A DNA stretch of 23,926 bases, from positions 1 to 23,926 of IMG/VR virus record IMGVR_UViG_3300047481_001034, one strand, 5' to 3'. Both the position numbers and the translations under genes were made by a program. The DNA comes from a virus. Shown one piece after another: positions 12,798 to 20,552 of the stretch. The notes under the pieces are model-generated. The model saw nothing but the letters and a program-made list of their open reading frames with translations. It had not been told where the DNA came from and did no database searches. Positions within the stretch are counted from its first letter, which is position 1. Every line of letters starts with the position of its first letter.

Positions 12798-13025
12798 TTA
12801 ATAACCCTCACTCAATTCTTTTGGGATTATAAAGTATTGGTGTAATGCTTGTAGTTTATCATGTGCATCCACAAGAGCAGACAATTCTTTATCAATCGCA
12901 CCAGTAAAATTCTCATGCTCTGGTATTGCAGTCGGGTTTGCTAACATAATATCTATGTTCAACTTATGTTGAAGTATTTGTGCGCCATAATACTCTTTAA
13001 GTGTAACTACGATTTTTTCTCTCAT
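12798..13025 (-). CDS. Small phage hypothetical protein, 75 aa
   Basis: The ATG at 13025 has AAGGAATTTTTAA upstream. The sequence MREKIVVTLKEYYGAQILQH is basic and helical, followed by KLNIDIMLANPTAIPEHENF and a second helix (IDKELSALVDAHDKLQALHQ). Two long helices with an intervening Pro/His loop suggest a small helical bundle or dimer. No recognised family; its stop abuts the next ATG. Confidence 0.7.
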   Translation of the reverse strand: MREKIVVTLKEYYGAQILQHKLNIDIMLANPTAIPEHENFTGAIDKELSALVDAHDKLQALHQYFIIPKELSEGY

Positions 13026-13049
13026 TTAAAAATTCCTTAAATTTTAATG

Positions 13050-13709
13050 CTATGTTTTTTTAAGATTAGAAGTATCTAGTAGTATATTGCCAGAAAAAGA
13101 AATTCTTTTTCCATCAGAATTATAAAATGGGTAAACACAATGAGAAAGTGCTGGTGAAAACATCATAAACTTTTTTTCCCAAGACTTATCTAATCTAATT
13201 GTATGATTTACTGTGCCACCAAAAACAGGATGACAATAAACAAATTGAAAACACCCTACTGTTGCTTGATCTCTCTCGTATGTTGCTTCTTCATCAAAAG
13301 TAAATGGCACATTAATCCAACCAGAGTAACTCAAAATTCCAGAATGTTTGTGTACAGGAATATATTCACCTTTCTTTTGCAAATTATACCAAGGAGGACC
13401 TAAAGTCAAAGAAATGGGTTCTATTGGGTCTTGATGATATAAGCCATAAGAAAATTTGCTAAAATCATTGTTTGGGAATATATCTCTATATTCTGCATAA
13501 GTTTCTGACACAAATAACTGAAGTAGTCTTAGTGTTTCTTCATTTTGAATTGCATAGTGTGTCGAAACACCATTTGATGTAAGACCGGTTTTAAATAAAT
13601 CATTTTTTTCTAAAGTTTCACATTCTCTTTTAAATGCCGAATAAAGATCGTCTGGAATATCTTTAATCAACACATCAAGAAAATCTAAGGGGTCACAATC
13701 TTTTCTCAT
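13050..13709 (-). CDS. 2OG-Fe(II) oxygenase (2OG-FeII_Oxy_5 type), 219 aa
   Basis: The core of a putative Fe(II)/2-oxoglutarate dioxygenase: PPWYNLQKKGEYIPVHKHSG with His120 and His122 (first metal ligand region), SYSGWINVPF, GCFQFVYCHP, a distal His190 (SPALSHCVYPF) and Arg202 for 2-oxoglutarate (KRISFSGNI). The 'HxHxxxxxSGxxY ... FPSxLxHxVxPx...RxSxxFN' scheme is that of PF13759-like phage oxygenases (recalled). It may hydroxylate a protein, sugar or nucleotide. It overlaps the second oxygenase by ATGA, so the two are translated as a pair. Confidence 0.75.
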   Translation of the reverse strand: MRKDCDPLDFLDVLIKDIPDDLYSAFKRECETLEKNDLFKTGLTSNGVSTHYAIQNEETLRLLQLFVSETYAEYRDIFPNNDFSKFSYGLYHQDPIEPISLTLGPPWYNLQKKGEYIPVHKHSGILSYSGWINVPFTFDEEATYERDQATVGCFQFVYCHPVFGGTVNHTIRLDKSWEKKFMMFSPALSHCVYPFYNSDGKRISFSGNILLDTSNLKKT

Positions 13710-14392
13710 ATATCTACTGTCCTCATTTCTGGTATTGGGTGTTTTGAATACATAACTCCTTTAATGAAAAAGACCATGATAAGTCTTTCTTCTTCATTAC
13801 TTCCATAAAAGTCTTCAACTCCATGCAAAGTATTCCCATCATATGCAATAAGTCTATTGTACACATTTGAAAACCTAACTGTTTCTACAAACTGTGAATT
13901 GTGGTTTTCAATTGCATCTTGATATATAGATTCTTTTTGTGGATTGAAATTTAAATGTTGTTCATTTTTTAATTCTAAAGTTTCTGGTGACATGGAAGCA
14001 AAAAAATTATTTTCTTTTTGCTTATATAAAGAAGTTCCACAGGAAGAATCAACACCAGGATTTAGATATACCACACCCGCACCCGGAGTGTGATCATGAT
14101 GAATCCATCCTTTCTTTATATTGCCATATTGATTTTTAGGAAATCTCTGAAACATTACTTCAACTAACCATTGGGGAGGAACATCAACTGTCAAGTCATA
14201 AAACATTTTGAAAAATTTTTTCGTAAATAGAAGAAAAAAATCATAATTTATTTCATGTAATGGTCTTGTTCTTATTCCGGGCCAGATTCCACTCATATCT
14301 TTACATTTATTATATGGCAGAGACAAAGCAAACTCTCTTACTTTTTCAGGATTATTAAAAAAATTATCAACACATATTGTAGGAAAATACAT
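13706..14392 (-). CDS. DUF6445-like 2OG-Fe(II) oxygenase, 228 aa
   Basis: MYFPTICVDNFFNNPEKVRE (the N-terminal strand and helix of this family), KGWIHHDHTPGAGVVYLNPG with the H-x-D ligands His98 and Asp100, GTSLYK, then LIAYDGNTLHGVEDFYG with the distal His190 and EERLIMVFFIKG with Arg203. The H-x-D...H...R order marks a Fe(II)/2-oxoglutarate dioxygenase of the DUF6445 kind common in marine phages. AAGGAG precedes ATG 14392. DNA here is strikingly AT-rich (16 G/C in the 60 bases from 14221), below the neighbouring nrdB. The substrate is unknown; it is unlike TET/JBP DNA oxidases. Confidence 0.8.
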   Translation of the reverse strand: MYFPTICVDNFFNNPEKVREFALSLPYNKCKDMSGIWPGIRTRPLHEINYDFFLLFTKKFFKMFYDLTVDVPPQWLVEVMFQRFPKNQYGNIKKGWIHHDHTPGAGVVYLNPGVDSSCGTSLYKQKENNFFASMSPETLELKNEQHLNFNPQKESIYQDAIENHNSQFVETVRFSNVYNRLIAYDGNTLHGVEDFYGSNEEERLIMVFFIKGVMYSKHPIPEMRTVDI

Positions 14393-14409
14393 TTAAACTC
14401 CTTATTTTA

Positions 14410-15399
14410 TTAAGCCGCTTTGCCCCATACGTCTTCCCATCTACCCGTTAATGCACCCTTTGCGTAATCAGTCGCACGATTCTCAAAGAAGTTTGTGTGA
14501 GTTGGCGCATTGATCATTTCTTCTACCCATGGCAGAGGATTCTTTTTAACTTTAAAGATACCCTTCATTCCTAATGAAATTAGTCGCCGATCTGCAATGT
14601 AGCGAATGTACTGTTTGACTTCATCAATGGTTAGTCCCTGTACACCACCAGTTCCAAATGCAAGATCAATAAACTTGTCTTCAAGTTCTACCATGCGTGT
14701 TGCAATTGTGTAAATCTTAGACTTGAGTTCGTCATTCCAGATTTCACGATTCTCTTCTATGTATTTGCGAAATAATTGAATCATTCCTTCACAATGTTGA
14801 GTTTCGTCAACAATTGACCAAGTAACGATCTGCCCCATACCCTTCATCTTTCCTTGTCTTGGAAAATTAAGTAGCATAATGAATGAAGAAAACAATTGCA
14901 TACCTTCAGTGAATGCTGAAAAGGCTGCGATATGTGCAGCCGTAGATTCAATCGTACCATTCTTTGATGATAGGTCCATAATGTACTCATGCTTTTCACG
15001 CATTGCTTCATACTCTAAAAATTCTGAGTATGTAGATTCTGGCATACCGAGTGTCTCAATCAAATGTGAATAGGCTGCGATATGTAATGCTTCTCTTGCG
15101 GCAAAGCCAAGAAGCATCATACGAATTTCTGGTTGCTTGAAGTATGGTAGATAGTTTGTGACATACCCACCAGCAACGTCAATGTCGCCTTGCGTAAAGA
15201 AACGAAAAATGTTTGTAAGAAAGTTTCTTTCTTCTTCAGTAAGTTTTTTCTTCCAGTCTTTTACATCTTCAGCCATTGGAACTTCGGTGTGTAGCCAATG
15301 ACTTTGTTCATGCTTCAACCAAGCATCATACGCAAAGGGGTAGTAAAATGGTTTAAATGCAGTACGATCATCCGTTAGTTTGTATTCCGTTTTCTTCAT
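14410..15399 (-). CDS. nrdB: Ribonucleotide reductase class I beta subunit (R2)
   Basis: Diiron-radical subunit that makes the tyrosyl radical for ribonucleotide reduction. Metal ligands line up with E. coli R2: Asp72/74 (GDIDVAGG), Glu103 and His106 (REALHIAAY), Glu165 (FTEGM), Glu199 and His202 (VDETQHCEG); the radical Tyr110 sits four after His106, as Tyr122 does after His118. 329 aa is shorter than E. coli (375) but normal for phage R2. GGAGAAAGCGA precedes ATG 15399; the start lies 32 nt inside the small upstream gene. It is transcribed with nrdA and thyX but separated from nrdA by two foreign-looking genes. Confidence 0.95.
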   Translation of the reverse strand: MKKTEYKLTDDRTAFKPFYYPFAYDAWLKHEQSHWLHTEVPMAEDVKDWKKKLTEEERNFLTNIFRFFTQGDIDVAGGYVTNYLPYFKQPEIRMMLLGFAAREALHIAAYSHLIETLGMPESTYSEFLEYEAMREKHEYIMDLSSKNGTIESTAAHIAAFSAFTEGMQLFSSFIMLLNFPRQGKMKGMGQIVTWSIVDETQHCEGMIQLFRKYIEENREIWNDELKSKIYTIATRMVELEDKFIDLAFGTGGVQGLTIDEVKQYIRYIADRRLISLGMKGIFKVKKNPLPWVEEMINAPTHTNFFENRATDYAKGALTGRWEDVWGKAA

Positions 15400-15685
15400 T
15401 CGCTTTCTCCGTTAGTATTACTTTTGTGCTTGGGTGATGTTTTTTAAAATACTCAACAATCTCATCCATGTTTTTGCTTTGAACTAAAAATTCATTTGTT
15501 GCTTTGTTCCAGACATAAATGATTCCACCAACCGTTTGTGTGTCACATAGAATTATATTTTTAACTCGCTCTTCTTCTGGCTCTTCATCTGAAACGTGAT
15601 ACTTGTCATTTGCATTTGAACTTACTAACTTGTAAGTAATGTAAGCAGAAACGATTGTGACAATAAAATCGATTAAGTTTGGCAT
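15368..15685 (-). CDS. Small N-terminally anchored protein, 105 aa
   Basis: Begins in a TAATG overlap with the glycosyltransferase. Residues 1-20 (MPNLIDFIVTIVSAYITYKL) are a likely membrane anchor. A polar linker and a small alpha/beta domain follow (KNIILCDTQTVGGIIYVWNK, then EFLVQSKNMDEIVEYFKKHH). The last 32 nt overlap the start of nrdB. No named family. One Cys (CDT). Possibly a membrane-tethered accessory of the neighbouring transferase or RNR; not supported beyond position. Confidence 0.65.
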   Translation of the reverse strand: MPNLIDFIVTIVSAYITYKLVSSNANDKYHVSDEEPEEERVKNIILCDTQTVGGIIYVWNKATNEFLVQSKNMDEIVEYFKKHHPSTKVILTEKANEENGIQTNG

Positions 15686-16572
15686 TAAGTTCTATCCCTT
15701 ATGTTTTGTACAATTTGTGTACAAAGTTCGTCTATCTGTTGTTGGGTATAATCCATACTGTCTGTATTATTTAACTCTGATAACCAATTATCAAAATCAG
15801 CAAGTCTCATTGGCAAATACTTTATTGGAACATTTTTTCGAACTGTCATAAACCAGTCTGGGTACCCATAATTTGCTACACTTGTGCCACCAAAAAATGT
15901 TGTTCCTGGCTTTTGTGTTGCGTATGCGATGTGCATACCACAACTATCTACACCAACAAAGTAATCTGCTTGTGCAAGAACGGCTGCACAATCTCTATAC
16001 CCAAGAGCGTTTAAGTTCTCATATTCATTTTCGTTAAACACACCTTTAGTGTCAAATATTATAACTTGATAGCCTTCTCTTTTCAAGCGATCAAAAATTC
16101 TTTTTGATGCATTTAAATCCAATGATCTTGAACTACGATCTACAACATCTCCATTTTGAAATAATGCACTGCTTCCAAATGGTTGATAAATGATTGTCTT
16201 TCGATTTGGATCGATTCTACCTTTCGCATTATTTAATTCAAATTTAGAAAAGTATAAGTTTGGTTTTGTATTCTCACTTGTGCCATTTATTTCTTCATCA
16301 AAAGACTGAATCATATTGATTCGTTCATTTAGAAAATTTGAATTGTAGTATGGCTCAGGTTTAATTATTTTTGTGTCTTTAATTTTTTCAAACAAACCTT
16401 TTGTCTGAGTATCCCAAACATTGTCTGTTAAAATTTTATTGCCCCAAAAAATTGCAGTCCAATAATTTGTAACAATTGTTGCATTTGGATTATTCTGCAC
16501 AAACTTTTCAAGTGCTGGTATTGCACTTATATGTCTTCCTAATCCACCATCAATCAATAATGTAGTATTCAT
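15685..16572 (-). CDS. Glycosyltransferase family 9-like (heptosyltransferase-like), 295 aa
   Basis: Two GT-B halves are visible. The N-terminal LLIDGGLGRHISAIPALEKF (5-24) is the acceptor-side start of heptosyltransferases ('GLGDxIxAxPAL'). The C-terminal TIIYQPFGSSALF (126-138), YQVIIFDTKG, then AQADYFVGVDSCGMHIAYAT with KPGTTFFGGT (201-230) is the ADP-heptose-type donor site ('ADxxVGxDSGxxHxAxA...T..ifG.T'). It is near normal length for phage GT9. The RNR large subunit ends 4 bases before it. The likely role is adding sugar to an envelope or virion glycan. It is odd to find it between nrdA and nrdB. Confidence 0.8.
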   Translation of the reverse strand: MNTTLLIDGGLGRHISAIPALEKFVQNNPNATIVTNYWTAIFWGNKILTDNVWDTQTKGLFEKIKDTKIIKPEPYYNSNFLNERINMIQSFDEEINGTSENTKPNLYFSKFELNNAKGRIDPNRKTIIYQPFGSSALFQNGDVVDRSSRSLDLNASKRIFDRLKREGYQVIIFDTKGVFNENEYENLNALGYRDCAAVLAQADYFVGVDSCGMHIAYATQKPGTTFFGGTSVANYGYPDWFMTVRKNVPIKYLPMRLADFDNWLSELNNTDSMDYTQQQIDELCTQIVQNIRDRT

Positions 16573-16575
16573 ATT

Positions 16576-18375
16576 TTACCCTTCACATGCTAGGCATGTA
16601 TCTCCTTCAACAAGTGCTTTCATATCTAGTTCTTTGATGACTTCCCTTTCAATACGTTTTGCCACTTTATCCGCCTTACCAATCTTTTCAGAACGGCAAT
16701 AGTAAAGTGTCTTAAGACCCATTTTCCAAGCCATGAAATGAATAGCATGTAGATATTTAACATTTACATCTGGCCGAAAGAAGAGGTTAACGGATTGCGC
16801 TTGGTCAATGTAACTCTGTCTGTCAGATGCGTGTTCCACAATCCATCGCTGGTCAATTTCCATAGACGTTTTGAATATGTCCTTCTGCCATTCATCAAGA
16901 AATTCCAAGTGCTGAACTGATCCATCGTTTGCAATGATACTTGACCAGGTGTCTTCATACCAACCTTCCTTGTGTGATTCGGACTCTTTACGAATAATTG
17001 CATCTAGATACTTATTCTTATTTAATGATGAACCACTTAGCGTATCTTGACGATATGCATTTGCTCTGAATGGTTCAATGCTAGGTGAGGTATTACCCAT
17101 AATGATTGAACTACTAGCGTTAGGAGCAATAGCCATAAGGTGAGAGAACCGCTGCCCCGTACCTTTTGCATCAGGCGCTTCCCCACGCTCTTTGCCCAAG
17201 TATATGTTTGCTTGGTCGAGCATTGCTCGGATGTGCTTGAACATTCTGAGGTTTGCTGATTTTGCGATGGCTGACTCAAAAGCAATATTATTCCGTTGGA
17301 GATAGGCATGATAACCAAGAGCCCCCACACCAATAGAACGCTCACGGCTAGCGGAATACTTGGCCCGAGAGACATGATTAGGAGCATTGTCAATGAAATA
17401 CTGAAGTACGTTATCAAGCATCTCCGAAACGTCCCGCAAAAAAAGTTTGTTATCTTTCCATTCATCAAAGTACTCCAAATTAACTGAAGAGAGGCAACAG
17501 ACTGCGGTACGCTTCTTGTCTGTCGGCAAAATAATTTCACTGCACAAATTTGACTGCTTAATGCTTAGACCAAGTTTCTTTTGAAACTCTGGCATCTGTC
17601 GATTGCTTGTATCAATAAAATGAATATATGGTTCACCAGTCTGCATACGAATGTCAAGTATGCGTTGCCATAATTCTTTTGCAGATACGATCTCACGAAC
17701 CTCACCCGAATGTGGATCTTTTAATCCCCAATCATCATTCGCATGAGGATCTTTCATGCAGTTTTCAATGGTCTGCATAAAGTCATCTGTAATATTTACA
17801 CCATGATGTAGATTGAGACACCGAAGATTAGGATCGCCCGTAGGCTTTCTCATTTCTAAAAAAAGAAGAATATCTGGGTGAGAAATATCAAGATATGTAG
17901 CATAACTACCCCTACGAGTCCTACCTTGTCGATAAGCGAGAGATGATGCGTCATATGTGCGAAGGTGGGGCATAACTCCAACACTTTTATCATCCGAACT
18001 GCGAATTCCGAGACCGATTCCAACTCCACCCCCTAGCATTGAGAGCCAGTTAACTTCCGAAAGAGTGTCAACAAGCCCTTCCGCACTGTCATCAAGATAT
18101 GGCAAAAAGCAAGATATAGGAAGCCCACGCTTACTCCGACCAAAAGATAAAATAGGAGTGGAATAGCTGAGCCAATGTTTACTACTATAGTCATAAAGCC
18201 TTTGAGCATGTTCAAGATTTGTTCCAAAAGCCTTTGATACATACGCAAACCTTTCTTGAGGAGAGGCTTCATCCTCTCTCATGTAACTTTCTTTGAGTCT
18301 TTTGATTCCTAGTTCATCAAACAATTCATCTCTACTGTATTCTACTTTAATGTCGTGTACTATACCTGGTGTCAT
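16576..18375 (-). CDS. nrdA: Ribonucleotide reductase class I alpha subunit (R1)
   Basis: Catalytic subunit converting NDPs to dNDPs. Active-site residues are complete: Cys89 (SCFL), Asn276-x-Cys278-x-Glu280 (SNLCSEI, E. coli N437/C439/E441), Cys293 (AVCCLSS, partner of Cys89), the Tyr pair in TLYYCRS (radical pathway), and a redox tail ending CLACEG. At 599 aa it is ~160 shorter than E. coli NrdA because the N-terminal ATP-cone is missing; overall dATP inhibition should be absent. Its middle is GC-richer (60 G/C in 17101-17220) than its neighbours. The stop of thyX abuts its ATG (TGAATG), with GAGG before it. Confidence 0.95.
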   Translation of the reverse strand: MTPGIVHDIKVEYSRDELFDELGIKRLKESYMREDEASPQERFAYVSKAFGTNLEHAQRLYDYSSKHWLSYSTPILSFGRSKRGLPISCFLPYLDDSAEGLVDTLSEVNWLSMLGGGVGIGLGIRSSDDKSVGVMPHLRTYDASSLAYRQGRTRRGSYATYLDISHPDILLFLEMRKPTGDPNLRCLNLHHGVNITDDFMQTIENCMKDPHANDDWGLKDPHSGEVREIVSAKELWQRILDIRMQTGEPYIHFIDTSNRQMPEFQKKLGLSIKQSNLCSEIILPTDKKRTAVCCLSSVNLEYFDEWKDNKLFLRDVSEMLDNVLQYFIDNAPNHVSRAKYSASRERSIGVGALGYHAYLQRNNIAFESAIAKSANLRMFKHIRAMLDQANIYLGKERGEAPDAKGTGQRFSHLMAIAPNASSSIIMGNTSPSIEPFRANAYRQDTLSGSSLNKNKYLDAIIRKESESHKEGWYEDTWSSIIANDGSVQHLEFLDEWQKDIFKTSMEIDQRWIVEHASDRQSYIDQAQSVNLFFRPDVNVKYLHAIHFMAWKMGLKTLYYCRSEKIGKADKVAKRIEREVIKELDMKALVEGDTCLACEG

Positions 18376-19050
18376 TCAAGCCTCACTTATTGTTCTAATT
18401 ATTGGAAAAATTTTACTTATCACTTCAGCACATGCTTTCGCAATCTCTATGTGTTCTTTTTGTGTTCCGTTACTGCTTCTTAATTCAACGTAATGTACCC
18501 ATGATCTCAATGTTCCATTTACATACAATCGTGATACTGTGTTTCCTTCTGGTAATACTGCTCTTGCTTGTTCTTTTGCGATGCCATTTGTGACTGCCCA
18601 GTTATATGCAGTTCTAGCCGCAGTGATTACATGCTCTTGATGTTTTTCCCATTCTTTTTGTAGAGATTCATCATTTGTTTCTATACTGTTTTGTCTATTC
18701 TTGGTATCTTGCAGTCTTGCATCTCGTAATACAAAATCAAGTTCCGAAGTTGGATCGGCATACCTTTGGCTAAATTCTTGAAATGAGAATGAGCGGTGTC
18801 GTAGCAATTGTCTTGCAATGTCTCTTGTGGTTTCAACTTCAAGGCACGCTGAGACCATTTCGAGTGGCGACCAGTGTTTGTTTTTGATGAGGTACCGAAT
18901 GAGTTTTTCAGATGTCTCGGTATTGAACTGATTGGATGGATTAGATACTCTTGCACAATAGGCAACCAAATCTTGTGCGGTTGAAAGTAATTCAAAATCA
19001 TTTTCGCTCTCTTTATCTATCTGTGAATAACTTACTAATCGTACTTTCAT
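18376..19050 (-). CDS. thyX: Flavin-dependent thymidylate synthase ThyX
   Basis: Makes dTMP from dUMP with methylene-THF, FAD and NADPH. The ThyX signature RHRx7S is RHRSFSFQEFS (84-94), followed by QRY; the N-terminal VAYCARVS and HWSPLEM and the C-terminal PEGNTVSRLYVNGTLRSWVH motifs are all present. The ATG at 19050 (MKVRLVSYSQ) is chosen because it gives an ATGA overlap with the primase stop; an in-frame TTG start lies four codons upstream. 224 aa is normal. Together with nrdA/B it supplies dTTP and dNTPs for phage replication. It has no adjacent folate enzyme. Confidence 0.95.
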   Translation of the reverse strand: MKVRLVSYSQIDKESENDFELLSTAQDLVAYCARVSNPSNQFNTETSEKLIRYLIKNKHWSPLEMVSACLEVETTRDIARQLLRHRSFSFQEFSQRYADPTSELDFVLRDARLQDTKNRQNSIETNDESLQKEWEKHQEHVITAARTAYNWAVTNGIAKEQARAVLPEGNTVSRLYVNGTLRSWVHYVELRSSNGTQKEHIEIAKACAEVISKIFPIIRTISEA

Positions 19051-20057
19051 ATCATTTTCCAATTGTTGAACTCAAGTAGTGCTTGTGGACCGTAGAAAGT
19101 ATTTTTATTTATTGTATTCAGAATTTCATTCTGCGTTTTTCCCGACATTATCATTTCATTGATATCTTTTTCTTCAATTGATTTTGGCCAGATGCAGACG
19201 CTTGCGTTTGCTTCAATTGCACTCTTCATTTCACGCACAATTTCTTTATTTCTTGGTTCGTTATCATAAATCAAAATACCTTTTAAATAATTAAGCACTT
19301 CTTTTAAATTTGAATTACCAACTGCAACCGCATTAGGCAAAAACAGACTATCAATTGGACCCTCGGTCACATAGATAGTCTGCTCCTTATCTATACGATT
19401 CAAATTGTAAATCATTGGTGATTCTTTAACTTTAATTACAACATACCGTTGTTTCTCATTACGCAATGCACGACAAGAGAATCCAATCAATTCATTTTTC
19501 TCATTGTAAAATGGCATGACAAGTCTTGGTTCATGCGTAGTCAACTTCTCTTCATACTCTGGTGCAAACGTTTTCATGAATGAAATATCTTCCACATAGA
19601 AAAGATTTTCATATTGTGTTTCTGGAATTTTTCTGCTTTTCACATAGCGAACTGCTTCATGACTTTCATTCAATTCGGATAGACTTGTAAGAATACCTTT
19701 AAAGTTATTCTCACGATTGCTACCAAACTTCACAGGCTTAAAAACGAAACCATGATCTTTGTGAGGCTTACGTCCTGTGTCTCCTGCTTTGTATCTATCT
19801 AAACAGTATTCTTTATAAAGCGCGGAATCAATGGATTTGATTAAACTACCAAAAGACATTGATGCACTACAATTGTGACATTTGTAGAACATGCCACCTT
19901 TTTGTGCAAAAAGATAGCCTCGTGCTTTGTTTTGATTTGTCTGAGAGTCTCCACAAATAGGACAACGAAAATTGTAGAGATAGTCTCCTTTGCGTTTGAA
20001 TTTGTTCAAACGAACAGATAAAGTACCAATGTACTTTTGATCAACCCACATACTCAT
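19047..20057 (-). CDS. DNA primase with CHC2-type zinc finger and Toprim domain
   Basis: Synthesises RNA primers on the lagging strand. Zinc ligands Cys32/Cys35 (CPICGDS) and Cys60/Cys63 (CHNC) give the N-terminal zinc finger. The Toprim core has Glu232 in YVTEGPIDSLFL and Asp265-x-Glu267 (IYDNEPRN) for metal. Length (336 aa) and layout match T4 gp61-like phage primases more than bacterial DnaG, as no C-terminal helicase-interacting domain is evident. ATG 20057 has GAGG upstream. It is the first gene after a terminator-embedded promoter and leads the replication/nucleotide operon. The partner helicase (gp41-like) is not in the window. Confidence 0.9.
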   Translation of the reverse strand: MSMWVDQKYIGTLSVRLNKFKRKGDYLYNFRCPICGDSQTNQNKARGYLFAQKGGMFYKCHNCSASMSFGSLIKSIDSALYKEYCLDRYKAGDTGRKPHKDHGFVFKPVKFGSNRENNFKGILTSLSELNESHEAVRYVKSRKIPETQYENLFYVEDISFMKTFAPEYEEKLTTHEPRLVMPFYNEKNELIGFSCRALRNEKQRYVVIKVKESPMIYNLNRIDKEQTIYVTEGPIDSLFLPNAVAVGNSNLKEVLNYLKGILIYDNEPRNKEIVREMKSAIEANASVCIWPKSIEEKDINEMIMSGKTQNEILNTINKNTFYGPQALLEFNNWKMI

Positions 20058-20068
20058 AACAATACCTC

Positions 20069-20110
20069 AAAAAAAATTGTCTGACAACTGTATCAGTATA
20101 TCAGACAATT
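20069..20110 (-). terminator. Intrinsic terminator closing the lysis operon
   Basis: Minus strand: AATTGTCTGA (20110-20101), 16-nt loop, TCAGACAATT (20084-20075), a perfect 10-bp stem, followed by a T-run (20076-20069, eight T of which two pair). It starts 10 bases after the last lysis-gene stop. The stem is AT-rich but long. The loop holds the -10 box of the primase promoter. Confidence 0.7.
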
Positions 20111-20123
20111 CGTGTCAAGTCAA
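20095..20123 (-). promoter_or_regulatory. Promoter of the primase-thyX-nrd operon, nested in the terminator
   Basis: Minus strand TTGACT (20123-20118), 17-base spacer, TATACT (20100-20095). The -35 overlaps the stop codon of the upstream gene. RNA would begin near 20088, inside the hairpin loop, so its own transcripts lack one stem arm and escape termination. A second weaker pair (TTGACA 20118-20113 with TGATAC) overlaps it. Confidence 0.65.
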
Positions 20124-20551
20124 GCAAACAGTGCCAGCAGTGCTTCCAGTTTAACGTTGGAAATAATCCATGCAATAACAATTACACCACCTGCTATCAT
20201 CCACTTCCATTGTAGAATCTTTTTCAGATCATCATCTTCTTTTTGATTGTGTTCATTTATTGTAGCATGAAGAGATTTAATCTCGTCCATGATTCTGCGT
20301 TCAGTTAATTCTATCTTATCAGATAGGTTCCTGTCAACAGTGGTTATGCGAGAATGTAATTCTTTTATGTCTTGCACAGTGTCTTCTTTTCTTTTGTTCA
20401 TGTCATCGTAGATTTGGTTTACCATTCGATCATGATTATCCACCAGCTTTTCAATAACTGTATCCATCTTTTCGCAAAGATGCGTGATGTTGGAAACCTG
20501 AGTCTTCAGGACTTCCACATCAACTCTGAGACTGACTACTGGGTCTTCCAT
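20120..20551 (-). CDS. Coiled-coil protein with C-terminal membrane anchor, XhlA-like
   Basis: 143 aa: a long alpha-helical coiled coil (residues ~8-110; e.g. SLRVDVEVLKTQVSNITHLC and IELTERRIMDEIKSLHATIN), a polar break, then one transmembrane span (WKWMIAGGVIVIAWIISNVK, about 114-133) close to the C-terminus. The tail-anchored coiled-coil plan resembles XhlA/hemolysin-type phage lysis proteins that partner a holin (recalled). It is the last gene of the lysis cassette, with the terminator right after it. Confidence 0.7.
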   Translation of the reverse strand: MEDPVVSLRVDVEVLKTQVSNITHLCEKMDTVIEKLVDNHDRMVNQIYDDMNKRKEDTVQDIKELHSRITTVDRNLSDKIELTERRIMDEIKSLHATINEHNQKEDDDLKKILQWKWMIAGGVIVIAWIISNVKLEALLALFA

Positions 20552-20552
20552 A

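Noticed and set aside
10268-16572. Reading the ThyX, oxygenase and glycosyltransferase set as a DNA base-hypermodification pathway
   Set aside because: No TET/JBP-type oxygenase, base kinase or hydroxymethyl-transferase is seen; ThyX has its normal motif; the GTs look like envelope-sugar types.
16576-16605. ACATGC-CTA-GCATGT inverted repeat at the end of nrdA
   Set aside because: It encodes the redox tail Cys-Leu-Ala-Cys and has no T-run, so it is explained by coding; not a terminator.
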